DNA of 5,793 nt from SHLJ01 sp041618535 (GTDB taxonomy: Bacteria > Bacteroidota > Bacteroidia > Flavobacteriales > Flavobacteriaceae), in the NCBI GenBank assembly GCA_041618535.1, contig JBFKFP010000166.1:1-5793 (forward strand), written 5' to 3'. The notes beneath the pieces were generated by a model, which was not told where the DNA came from, did no database searches, and was given only the letters and a program-made list of their open reading frames with translations. A program made the translations under genes and the position numbers. How positions within the stretch are numbered: position 1 is the stretch's first letter; the number at the start of each line of letters is the position of its first letter. Shown here in pieces: positions 1 to 5,793 of the stretch.

Positions 1-2895
1 ATCACCTGGAGAAACATCTCTGATGGTTTCTTTAAAACAGGTACCGTAGGAGCGATTGCTGTAGCCGAAAGCGATCCGAATGTTATCTACGTCGGAATGG
101 GGGAACATGCAGCGCGTGGAGTTATGACCTCTATGGGGGACGGTATGTATCGCTCTTTTGATGCCGGTAAGACATGGACACATATAGGACTTGACAGTTC
201 CAGGCATATCAGCGATGTGGTTATCCATCCCGAAAATCCCTATCTGATTTTCGTTTCAGTGCAGGGGGCTCAGTACGGTCCGTCCAATGAAAGAGGGATC
301 TATCGCAGTAATGATGGCGGTGATTCCTGGGAAAGGGTTCTCTATGTGGATGAAAACACCGGGGCTTCCTCTCTCAGCATGGATATGACCAACCCCAGAA
401 TACTTTATGCCGCTATGTGGGAGCACAGGCGTTATCCATGGACCATGGAATCTGGGGGTGAGCAATCAGGGTTATATAAATCTGAAGATGGGGGGAAAAG
501 TTGGAATAAATTGAAAAAAGGTCTTCCCGAAGCACTCGGTAAGTCGGGTATTTCGGTTTCGCGTGCTAATCCCGATCGCGTATTCGCCGTGATAGAGGCA
601 GAAGGGAAAAAAGGGGGAGTGTACCGCTCTGATGACGCCGGGAAAACTTGGCGCCAGGTTAATTCTGACCGGGTCAACATCGCGAGGTCCTGGTATTACA
701 TGGAGATCTTTGCCGATCCCCAGGATGAGAATATAGTTTATGTGCTTAATGCTCCCGTCATGAAATCCATAGACGGTGGAAGGAGCTTTCAGAATATTCC
801 GGTACCCCATGGTGACAATCATCATCTTTGGATAAATCCTGACAACAACCAGATCATGATCAACTCCAATGACGGTGGCGCTAATGTGTCCCATAATGGC
901 GGAAAAAGCTGGAGCACACAACAAAACCAGCCAACGGCTCAGTTTTACAGGGTAATAACCGATAATCTTGTACCCTACAATGTATATGGCGGACAACAGG
1001 ACAATTCAGCAATTGCCATAGCAAGCAGGACCAATGACTTTGGAATAGACTGGAAAGACTGGTATTCGGTTGCAGGATGTGAAAGCGCGTTCCTGGCCTT
1101 CGATCCTGATAATCCAGAGATGGTATATGGTGGCTGCTACCAGGGAATCATTGAAAGGTGGGTTGCCGACTCTCGTGAGGGAAAACCGATCAAGACATAT
1201 CCTGAACTCGGGCTGAGTATTGAACCTAAGGACTTTAAATATCGATATAACTGGAATGCTCCAATCATCAGTTCTCCACATGACAGAAATACAATCTACC
1301 ATGCTGGTAATGTCGTATTCAAAACCACCGATGGCGGGCATAGCTGGGAAGTTGTAAGCCCGGACCTAAGCAGGAATGAAAAAGACAAACAGGGGCCCGG
1401 TGGAGGACCCTATACCAATGAAGCAGCTGGCGGAGAGAATTATAATACCATCATGTCTTTGGTGGAATCACCACACGAAAAAGGACTGCTGTACGCTGGC
1501 ACCGATGACGGACGGGTTCATGTTACGAAAAATGGCGGAAGCAGCTGGACAGAGATCACTCCAGTGGGTATAAAAGATGGAATCATAAATAGCATTGAGG
1601 TCTCTCCTCATGATCCCGCTACAGTCTATATCACCGTAATGCGATACAAAATGATGGATTTGAAACCTTACATCTTTAAATCCTCAGATTATGGACAAAA
1701 CTGGGAAAAACGGGTTAACGGTCTGAATGATCCACACGGATTTGTTCGGGTAGTGAGAGAGGATCACAAGCGAAAAGGACTGTTGTACGCAGGAACTGAA
1801 ACCGGTCTGTATATTTCTCAGGACGATGGAAGGAACTGGCAGCAATTGCAATTAAACCTGCCGGTAGTCCCTATCAATGATCTCTATATACAGGACAACG
1901 ACCTGGTGGCTGCCACGGCAGGACGATCATTCTGGATCCTCGACGACCTCGCACCTATTCAGAATTTAAAACCGGCTCAACCCGAATTGGCCATTTTTAA
2001 ACCTAAAGACACTTACAGGATTTTCGGGAATGCTCCCAACCAGCCTATCCCGGGGCTGGGTCAGAATCCGAAGCGGGGAGTGACCCTCGATTATTATATA
2101 GGTAAGAAAATTGACAGCCTGGAACTCAAACTGGAGGTCCTCTCCTCGGGAAAAGTTATCCGGAGCTTCAGCAGCAGGCCTGTAAAAGATTTTAAAAGCT
2201 GGCCCGGCGGACCACCTCGTCCGGCTGTGCTTCCTTCAGGGCATGGCTATAATCGCTTCACATGGGATTTCAACAGGGATGCTCTTCCCGCCATCGACAA
2301 GGTTTTTGTTTTTGGAAACTATTCGGGTGCAAGTGTCGCCCCGGGTACTTATACCCTCAGGCTGACATTAGGAGACAAACAGGCAGAAACAGAAGTTGAT
2401 ATCCTTCAAAATCCAAAAATAAAGGCGACCAAAGCAGATTTCGATGAGCAACAAGCCATCCTGGAAAACATAGAATCCACCATCAGGGAAATCCATGAAT
2501 CAGTGAATTCAATGCGGTCGGCCCGCAGTCAATTGCAATCTTATTCAAAATTATTGAAATCGAATAAGAACGCTAAGAAATTACTGGAGTCGGGGAAGGA
2601 CATCATGGAGAAAATCGACAAATGGGAACGCAACCTGATTCAGCCGGATCAGAAAACCTTTCAGGATGTGATCAATTTCAACAATAAACTCAATGCACAG
2701 CTTATGCACCTGAAAGGATTTATTGATGTACCTGAACCACGCGTTACCAAAGGGGCCAAGCAACGATTTGCCGATCTGGCCGCTGAATGGAACAATTTCC
2801 GAAAAGTCCGGGATGAGATCATTCAGAATGAAATGACAGCCTTTAACAAAGCTTACAGAGAACTTGACCTACCTGCCATCATAATGGAAGATTAA
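1..2895 (+). CDS. BNR/Asp-box (sortilin/VPS10-like) beta-propeller protein, 5' partial
   Basis: The reading frame is open from base 1 to the TAA at 2893-2895, so the gene runs off the left edge. The ATG at 97 is internal: codons 1-96 already encode propeller sequence (ITWRNISDGF, then a DPNVIYVG strand). 964 residues are visible. Ten Asp-box motifs (S/T-x-D/N-x-G-x-x-W/F) have first residues encoded at 154, 307, 481, 628, 766, 889, 1327, 1525, 1681 and 1816, each typically near a 'P..vYaG' strand. This is typical of the sortilin/VPS10 and sialidase-like BNR propellers. After the propeller (about residue 640) comes a beta-rich, Ig-like stretch (to about 807, with PGTYTLRLTLGD), then a charged helical region (about 808-960) that may be coiled coil. 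Such proteins are often annotated as 'glycosyl hydrolase', but no catalytic residues can be assigned here. Relatives are usually exported; the signal peptide would lie outside the window. The precise function is unknown. The family call is firm. Confidence 0.9.
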   Translation: MTWRNISDGFFKTGTVGAIAVAESDPNVIYVGMGEHAARGVMTSMGDGMYRSFDAGKTWTHIGLDSSRHISDVVIHPENPYLIFVSVQGAQYGPSNERGIYRSNDGGDSWERVLYVDENTGASSLSMDMTNPRILYAAMWEHRRYPWTMESGGEQSGLYKSEDGGKSWNKLKKGLPEALGKSGISVSRANPDRVFAVIEAEGKKGGVYRSDDAGKTWRQVNSDRVNIARSWYYMEIFADPQDENIVYVLNAPVMKSIDGGRSFQNIPVPHGDNHHLWINPDNNQIMINSNDGGANVSHNGGKSWSTQQNQPTAQFYRVITDNLVPYNVYGGQQDNSAIAIASRTNDFGIDWKDWYSVAGCESAFLAFDPDNPEMVYGGCYQGIIERWVADSREGKPIKTYPELGLSIEPKDFKYRYNWNAPIISSPHDRNTIYHAGNVVFKTTDGGHSWEVVSPDLSRNEKDKQGPGGGPYTNEAAGGENYNTIMSLVESPHEKGLLYAGTDDGRVHVTKNGGSSWTEITPVGIKDGIINSIEVSPHDPATVYITVMRYKMMDLKPYIFKSSDYGQNWEKRVNGLNDPHGFVRVVREDHKRKGLLYAGTETGLYISQDDGRNWQQLQLNLPVVPINDLYIQDNDLVAATAGRSFWILDDLAPIQNLKPAQPELAIFKPKDTYRIFGNAPNQPIPGLGQNPKRGVTLDYYIGKKIDSLELKLEVLSSGKVIRSFSSRPVKDFKSWPGGPPRPAVLPSGHGYNRFTWDFNRDALPAIDKVFVFGNYSGASVAPGTYTLRLTLGDKQAETEVDILQNPKIKATKADFDEQQAILENIESTIREIHESVNSMRSARSQLQSYSKLLKSNKNAKKLLESGKDIMEKIDKWERNLIQPDQKTFQDVINFNNKLNAQLMHLKGFIDVPEPRVTKGAKQRFADLAAEWNNFRKVRDEIIQNEMTAFNKAYRELDLPAIIMED

Positions 2896-2904
2896 TTAAT
2901 AACT

Positions 2905-3417
2905 ATGGACGGACTGGCATTTGATTACTTTATTAAAAAAATCAGGATCAAATCATCCCTTGAGAAGGTTTATGGCTGCTGGTCAACCCGGAAGGGAATG
3001 GAAAGCTGGTTTCTCAAATCGGCTGAATTCTACCGGGATGAGGCATTGATCGCTGAAAACGCATTTACCCTGACGGGAGACCGTTATTCCTGGCAGTGGC
3101 ACAATTGGGAACCTACAGAATCCGGTATCATTGTAGAAGCTAATGGACGTGATTGGCTTGTGTTCAGTTTTGGTGACCGAAGCAAGGTTTCGGTAAAACT
3201 GGAAACAATTGGGGATTCGGTGCTGGTTATACTTAAACAATTCGATATGCCGACCGATGAGAAGACCATCCTTGAAGTGCATATTGGATGCAGCAACGGA
3301 TGGACTTTTTGGCTGACGAATTTAAAAGCCTTTCTTGAGCATGGCATCACCTTGAACGAGACAGAAATTGACATCAGTGATGATCCGTTGGCCGGTTGGG
3401 AATTTGCAAATATTTAA
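2905..3417 (+). CDS. SRPBCC / AHSA1-like (START-fold) domain protein
   Basis: A 170-residue protein, the usual length for a single-domain SRPBCC protein of the AHSA1 (activator of Hsp90 ATPase homologue 1) group. Visible hallmarks are the N-terminal strand and helix (KKIRIKSSLEKVYGCW, residues 11-26), the helix motif GMESWF (31-36), alternating strands in the middle, and the C-terminal long helix motif GCSNGW...NLKAFLEHGI (128-148) that closes the hydrophobic cavity in this fold. There is no signal peptide or membrane segment, so it should be cytosolic. The ATG lies 9 bases after the stop of the upstream propeller gene and no terminator separates them, so co-transcription is likely. The upstream product is probably exported, so the link may be transcriptional rather than physical. 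Ligand and role cannot be told from sequence: family members range from hydrophobic ligand binders to chaperone cofactors. No Shine-Dalgarno sequence precedes the start. Confidence 0.85.
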   Translation: MDGLAFDYFIKKIRIKSSLEKVYGCWSTRKGMESWFLKSAEFYRDEALIAENAFTLTGDRYSWQWHNWEPTESGIIVEANGRDWLVFSFGDRSKVSVKLETIGDSVLVILKQFDMPTDEKTILEVHIGCSNGWTFWLTNLKAFLEHGITLNETEIDISDDPLAGWEFANI

Positions 3418-3559
3418 ATTAAAACATCGTTATTCCTATAATCAAAAAGTTTACACGAAAATCTCTGTTGATACAAAGCTGTTTATCAGAAAAATACTGG
3501 ATTAAGCGATGACTTTTGAGAAAATTTAGAGAATAACGGGCTATTCAAATGTAAAAGTT

Positions 3560-3567
3560 TAACTTTG
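3560..3567 (+). promoter_or_regulatory. Candidate -7 promoter element of the cold shock gene
   Basis: TAACTTTG matches the Bacteroidota -7 consensus TAnnTTTG exactly and would start transcription roughly 15-20 bases before the cold shock gene. No TTTG/TTG -33 box is present at the expected 17-23 base spacing; the nearest TTTG (3515-3518) is 41 bases upstream. The rest of 3418-3591 is AT-rich and holds no gene that I can see. The call rests on one 8-base match in an AT-rich region, so it is tentative. Confidence 0.4.
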
Positions 3568-3591
3568 TACTTTAATTTTTAATTACATATT

Positions 3592-3783
3592 TTGAAACAA
3601 GGTAAAGTTAAGTTCTTCAATGAGTCCAAAGGTTATGGATTCATTACGGAAGACGATTCAGGTGCAGAGTACTTCGTTCACATCTCAGGATTGACCGAGG
3701 AAGTTAAAATGGGTGATGCTGTTGAATTTGAATTAAAGGAAGGTAAAAAAGGAATGAATGCGGTAAACGTAAAAGTTATATAA
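3592..3783 (+). CDS. csp: Cold shock protein (CspA family), TTG start
   Basis: A 63-residue single cold-shock domain (OB fold) protein that binds single-stranded RNA/DNA, by family knowledge as an RNA chaperone in the cytoplasm. RNP1 is KGYGFI (residues 13-18) and RNP2 is FVHI (28-31), preceded by VKFFNESKG as in CspA, where the usual Trp of VKWFN is Phe. It is slightly shorter than E. coli CspA (70 residues), as is common for Bacteroidota copies. The start is TTG at 3592: it gives exactly the family N-terminus (MKQGKVKFFN), and the only nearby upstream ATG (3549-3551) is followed directly by a TAA stop. No Shine-Dalgarno sequence is seen. The gene stands alone, with a candidate -7 element upstream and a strong terminator 23 bases after its stop. 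Whether it is actually cold-induced cannot be told. Confidence 0.93.
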   Translation: MKQGKVKFFNESKGYGFITEDDSGAEYFVHISGLTEEVKMGDAVEFELKEGKKGMNAVNVKVI

Positions 3784-3806
3784 CCACATTTGAATTGATT
3801 ACTTAA

Positions 3807-3834
3807 CCTGCCATTCTTAATGGCAGGTTTTTTT
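3807..3834 (+). terminator. Rho-independent terminator of the cold shock gene
   Basis: A perfect 9-bp stem (CCTGCCATT / AATGGCAGG) with a 3-base CTT loop is followed by seven T residues (3828-3834). The flanking AA/TT can lengthen the stem to 11 bp. It sits 23 bases past the cold shock stop codon. Read on the minus strand the hairpin lacks a long T run, so it would be a weaker terminator for the convergent dehydrogenase gene, although it is the only strong hairpin in the gap between the two genes. Confidence 0.93.
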
Positions 3835-3872
3835 ATTCCTTTTCTATTCCTGATAAATTAACTCTTGACCTT

Positions 3873-5078
3873 TCATTCCGTACCTTCGGCATAATCCTGA
3901 AGGTATGCAAACCTTGGAGTCAGTTTTCCATTATCTGTAATTCTGGCGCGATCAAGGACCCCATCCTTATCACCGTTAAAGAAAGCCGGCATCACATGCT
4001 CTAGGAACATGAATCCGAATCCGCGACTAGCGTTATCAGGGACCTCGCATGGTAAATTATCGACAGCCATAACTCCAATTGCTTTATCCTGCATGAAATC
4101 CACCTCAGATTCAGATACGGGATCATAGCCATAAACCGGTTCTTCAATGGAAGATGCTCTGAGGGTCGGGGCAACCGGCCCATCAACATCACAGCTGATA
4201 TCAGCTATCACCGAGATTTTAAAACCTCTTGATTTAGCATCCTCTCGGCTAATAAGATAAGGCGCACCCTCGCCGTAAAAGTGACCCGCTATGAACAAGT
4301 CGCTTACCCCGGCATATTTCATAAAGGTAGACCTATACTCCCCCGGATTGTCAAAGAAGTCGAACATATCAATAACCTTTCCGTCCAGCCTTTCATTATA
4401 ATCCAGCACATCGATGTTCACGTAAACTGCCTCTTCGAAGTTTTTATTCAGGTATTCATCAACGTCAACTTCCCTGATTCCCATCTCGTCAAGGATTTCC
4501 TTGGCACCACTTCCTACCCGCCCTTTTCCTGTAAGTACGATCTTGATGGCAGGAAGACTGATGGATTTCAGTGTTTCTATTAACCTATCCTTTTTCTCGA
4601 GATCGACAGCTTTGGGAATTTCAAAGAGTTTATGCTTGAGTCCGTATGCGCGGATCCCGTTATAGGCACCTGCTATCCCGGCATAATAACCGAATCCGAT
4701 CAGGCGGAAACCATCTTTATTGACTACGGTTTCATGATCATAAAGCTCGATATTCTTTTCGAGTATCGCCTTCAGTAATTTGCGGTTGTACGGCTGTTTT
4801 TTTATGACGTGGGCAAAGATGAAATAAGATTTGTTTGGAACAAGTGCATCAACCGGCACCTCTTTTACACCTAACATAACATCCGCATCGGAAACATCAT
4901 CCAGCACCTCAAAACCACATCTCTGGTAATACTCATCGGAAAATACCCGGTTGGGCGATGCTTCCACGAGGATTTTGGTACCAGGATAATCGGATATGAC
5001 CTTTTGACAGGCTTCCGGGGAGAGCACCACACGGCGATCTGGTGGCGATTTTTGTTCTCTGATCAATGCAAATTTCAT
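3873..5078 (-). CDS. NAD(P)-dependent oxidoreductase, alanine dehydrogenase/PNT superfamily, saccharopine dehydrogenase (LYS1/LKR)-like
   Basis: A 401-residue protein with the two-domain architecture of the alanine dehydrogenase/transhydrogenase/LYS1 superfamily. The N-terminal catalytic domain has IREQKSPPDRRVVLSP (6-21), where the Arg before VxLSP is conserved in the family. GVKEVP (70-75) and FAHVIKKQ (88-95) place K72 and H90 where yeast saccharopine dehydrogenase Lys1 has its catalytic Lys and His (18 apart here, 19 in Lys1). YDHE...GFGYYAGIAGA (113-138) also matches Lys1. The Rossmann nucleotide-binding motif is GKGRVGSGA (184-192), close to the Lys1 GxxGRxGSGA motif. ADISCDVDGP (292-301) matches the Lys1/LKR active-site segment. 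Length is close to yeast Lys1 (about 370). The catalysis is probably NAD(P)-linked oxidation or reduction of an amino acid or a saccharopine-type secondary amine; the substrate is not determined. No lysine-pathway gene is adjacent. It stands alone, convergent with the cold shock gene and divergent from ssrA. Confidence 0.85.
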   Translation of the reverse strand: MKFALIREQKSPPDRRVVLSPEACQKVISDYPGTKILVEASPNRVFSDEYYQRCGFEVLDDVSDADVMLGVKEVPVDALVPNKSYFIFAHVIKKQPYNRKLLKAILEKNIELYDHETVVNKDGFRLIGFGYYAGIAGAYNGIRAYGLKHKLFEIPKAVDLEKKDRLIETLKSISLPAIKIVLTGKGRVGSGAKEILDEMGIREVDVDEYLNKNFEEAVYVNIDVLDYNERLDGKVIDMFDFFDNPGEYRSTFMKYAGVSDLFIAGHFYGEGAPYLISREDAKSRGFKISVIADISCDVDGPVAPTLRASSIEEPVYGYDPVSESEVDFMQDKAIGVMAVDNLPCEVPDNASRGFGFMFLEHVMPAFFNGDKDGVLDRARITDNGKLTPRFAYLQDYAEGTE

Positions 5079-5105
5079 AGATTCTTAAATGGAATGGAAT
5101 TTGCT

Positions 5106-5137
5106 CAAAAATAGGTGGATTTAAGCGCATGAACAAG
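5106..5137 (-). promoter_or_regulatory. Bacteroidota-type promoter of the dehydrogenase gene
   Basis: Read on the minus strand, CTTG (5137-5134) is followed after 20 bases by TATTTTTG (5113-5106), a perfect match to the -7 consensus TAnnTTTG with a near-consensus -33 box (TTTG) at normal spacing. The predicted start lies near 5100, leaving a leader of about 20 bases before the ATG at 5078. No Shine-Dalgarno sequence is visible. Confidence 0.6.
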
Positions 5138-5154
5138 TTTTTTGATTAACTTCG

Positions 5155-5186
5155 CTTGCCTTTGAAACAAAGGATTAAGATCTTTG
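5155..5186 (+). promoter_or_regulatory. Candidate promoter of ssrA
   Basis: CTTG (5155-5158), a 20-base spacer, then GATCTTTG (5179-5186), which differs from TAnnTTTG at one position. This places a transcription start about 6-8 bases downstream, at or just before the mature tmRNA 5' end (5194). The geometry is the same as in the opposing dehydrogenase promoter. The -7 box is imperfect, so confidence is moderate. Confidence 0.4.
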
Positions 5187-5193
5187 AAAATAT

Positions 5194-5589
5194 GGGGTCG
5201 ACTGGTTTTGACAGCGAGTTGTATCGACTAGTAAGCAGGTCGCGTAATGATATCGAGACGCGTTAAAGGCTATATCAAAATTTAAACGGCGAGAATAACT
5301 ACGCTTTAGCTGCTTAATAATCTGAATTAAAGTAAGATTTAAGCCTAGTCCCGCAAGGCGGGAGTGCTAAATGTCTCTTGAAAGCCCTGGTATACGGCGT
5401 TCAGTTTAGAGGCATCGTAAAAGTAAACCTAGGGAGAAATATGCTTCGGATTTCTCTCGAAAATTAAGAAGCTAAGCCACGGGTATGCGGTTCGCAGCAG
5501 GCTCTTGGTCGAAAATCAACAGCGAACTAAACCTGTAGAAAGCTATTTGGTAGCTTGTTTGGACGCGGGTTCGAATCCCGCCGACTCCA
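5194..5589 (+). ncRNA. ssrA: Transfer-messenger RNA (tmRNA), one-piece
   Basis: tmRNA rescues stalled ribosomes: with SmpB it enters the A site charged with alanine, then serves as template for a degradation tag. The 5' end GGGGTCG (5194-5200) pairs with CGACTCC (5582-5588) as a 7-bp acceptor stem. The third pair is G-U, the identity element recognised by alanyl-tRNA synthetase. The D-loop equivalent (ACTGGTTTTGACAG) follows the acceptor, and the T-arm GCGGGTTCGAATCCCGC precedes its 3' half. The discriminator base is A5589; the next bases are CAA, so CCA is not encoded and must be added after transcription. The body contains the tag frame, a GC-rich pseudoknot-type hairpin (CCCGC/GCGGG near 5351-5363) and a 7-bp hairpin GAGAAAT/ATTTCTC (5434-5456). 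The length of 396 bases is normal for a one-piece bacterial tmRNA. The divergent neighbour is the dehydrogenase. The last 16 bases are duplicated downstream at 5732-5747. Confidence 0.97.
5288..5317 (+). other. ssrA: tmRNA tag reading frame (GENNYALAA)
   Basis: Codons from GGC at 5288 encode G-E-N-N-Y-A-L-A-A, followed by two TAA stops (5315-5320). The ending YALAA is the usual tmRNA degron recognised by ClpXP-type proteases, and the G-E-x-N-Y-A-L-A-A form is characteristic of Bacteroidota. The nontemplated first Ala comes from charged tmRNA. The resume codon is taken as GGC by analogy with related tags. Confidence 0.92.
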
Positions 5590-5635
5590 CAATCAAATAC
5601 CATCTGTATGATGGATTCAAATAAAAAAGTCTGCC
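5574..5635 (+). repeat. 62-base direct repeat, copy 1 (ssrA 3' end plus downstream flank)
   Basis: This block begins inside the T-loop of ssrA, at AATCCCGCC, and covers the 3' half of the T-arm, the 3' acceptor strand, A73, and 46 bases beyond, including the small hairpin CCATC/GATGG (5600-5614) and the A6GTCTGCC left arm of the terminator. It is identical over 62 bases to 5732-5793. The base before the block differs between copies (G5573 against T5731), which fixes the left boundary. The right boundary cannot be fixed because copy 2 reaches the edge of the window. Confidence 0.95.
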
Positions 5636-5702
5636 GAGCCTGCTCGAGGAGATTTTTTTTGTTTGGATACATGGGATGCGACAGCATCACGGATGGTATT
5701 TG
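5594..5702. repeat. 11-base inverted repeat downstream of ssrA
   Basis: CAAATACCATC (5594-5604) is the exact reverse complement of GATGGTATTTG (5692-5702). Because the first arm lies in the duplicated block, it recurs at 5752-5762, giving the pattern forward, inverted, forward. It could pair across the terminator or be a recombinase or accessory-protein binding site. Nothing in the window tells these apart. Confidence 0.6.
5623..5660 (+). terminator. Intrinsic terminator after ssrA
   Basis: A core stem CGAG/CTCG with loop CCTG (5635-5646) is flanked by TCT/AGA and by A6 (5623-5628) facing a run of eight T (5653-5660), giving an interrupted A-rich/U-rich extended hairpin. The internal mismatches make it weaker than the terminator of the cold shock gene. 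The left arm (up to 5635) is inside the duplicated 62-base block; the right arm and T run are not. Confidence 0.65.
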
Positions 5703-5731
5703 CAGGATGGGAAAGAAGGGATCACCTCAGT
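5636..5731. other. 96-base gene-free spacer between the two ssrA-end repeats
   Basis: It contains the right arm and T run of the ssrA terminator, a small hairpin GATGC/GCATC with loop GACA (5675-5688), and GATGGTATTTG (5692-5702), the inverse of a segment in each flanking repeat. Immediately before copy 2 the sequence GGGATCACCTCAGT does not resemble the ssrA T-arm 5' half, so the duplication stops within the T-loop. There is no open frame of credible coding character, integrase fragment or insertion sequence end. Confidence 0.7.
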
Positions 5732-5793
5732 AATCCCGCCGACTCCACAATCAAATACCATCTGTATGATGGATTCAAATAAAAAAGTCTGCC
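5732..5793 (+). repeat. 62-base direct repeat, copy 2 (orphan ssrA 3' end), open at right edge
   Basis: Identical to 5574-5635, offset by 158 bases. It carries the last 16 bases of tmRNA (AATCCCGCCGACTCCA) without any of the rest of the gene, so it is not a second tmRNA or a tRNA. A truncated 3' end of an RNA gene downstream of the intact gene is the usual form of an attachment site left by a tyrosine-recombinase integrase. The window ends inside or at the end of this copy. Confidence 0.9.

Noticed and set aside
256..1341. Minus-strand open frames of 69-174 codons inside the propeller gene
   Set aside because: They lie wholly opposite a frame with clear repeated protein motifs, overlap one another, and show no recognisable domains.
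1376..1573. A 65-codon plus-strand frame inside the propeller gene
   Set aside because: Out-of-frame shadow of an Asp-box-coding stretch with no family character.
2983..3374. Two minus-strand frames (96-99 codons) opposite the SRPBCC gene
   Set aside because: Fully contained opposite a protein with clear SRPBCC motifs; they overlap one another and have no recognisable content.
3428..3538. An 8-base inverted repeat CGTTATTC (3428-3435) / GAATAACG (3531-3538) before the cold shock gene
   Set aside because: The arms are short, 95 bases apart and AT-rich; a chance match is likely and no transcript or protein site is implied.
4281..4583. A 100-codon plus-strand frame inside the dehydrogenase gene
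   Set aside because: Antisense shadow of the conserved dehydrogenase frame.
5472..5690. A 72-codon minus-strand frame opposite the ssrA 3' end
   Set aside because: It lies antisense to the T-arm and 3' half of tmRNA; its peptide (GGIRTRVQ...) is the familiar spurious translation of the tRNA-like T-arm complement and matches no real protein family.
5732..5793. A second tmRNA or a tRNA gene at the right edge
   Set aside because: Only the last 16 bases of the tmRNA are present; the upstream bases do not form the 5' T-arm, anticodon or acceptor strand of any tRNA.
5574..5793. CRISPR array or insertion sequence ends
   Set aside because: There are only two repeat copies, the repeat derives from ssrA, and there is no transposase or terminal inverted repeat structure around a gene.

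Overview
The window looks like chromosomal DNA of a member of the Bacteroidota. Three things point there: the tmRNA encodes the tag GENNYALAA, candidate promoters follow the Bacteroidota pattern (a TTG-type -33 box, then about 20 bases, then TAnnTTTG), and start codons lack Shine-Dalgarno sequences. The protein families (large Asp-box/VPS10-like propeller protein, short SRPBCC/AHSA1 protein, 63-residue cold shock protein, LYS1-like dehydrogenase) also fit. No finer placement can be supported from the sequence alone.

Layout. (1) Positions 1-2895, plus strand: the 3' part of a large BNR/Asp-box (sortilin/VPS10-like) beta-propeller protein, cut by the left edge. (2) 2905-3417, plus strand, 9 bases downstream and probably co-transcribed: an SRPBCC/AHSA1-like protein. 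(3) 3418-3591: an AT-rich gap with a candidate -7 promoter element. (4) 3592-3783, plus strand: a cold shock protein that appears to start at TTG, followed by a strong intrinsic terminator (3807-3834). (5) 3873-5078, minus strand: an alanine dehydrogenase/saccharopine dehydrogenase (LYS1)-like NAD(P) oxidoreductase with its own promoter. (6) 5194-5589, plus strand: a complete one-piece tmRNA gene (ssrA), transcribed divergently from the dehydrogenase. (7) 5574-5793: the last 16 bases of ssrA plus the following 46 bases are repeated exactly 158 bases further on, reaching the right edge of the window.

Most of the window is ordinary housekeeping or conserved Bacteroidota content, and the genes do not form one obvious pathway. 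The most interesting part is the right end. A direct repeat that starts inside the T-loop of ssrA and covers its 3' end is what integrases of genomic islands leave when they use ssrA as their attachment site. The 96 bases between the copies hold no gene, so this may be an att scar, the left edge of an island lying beyond the window, or an assembly effect at a contig end. No clearly new system is visible inside the window.
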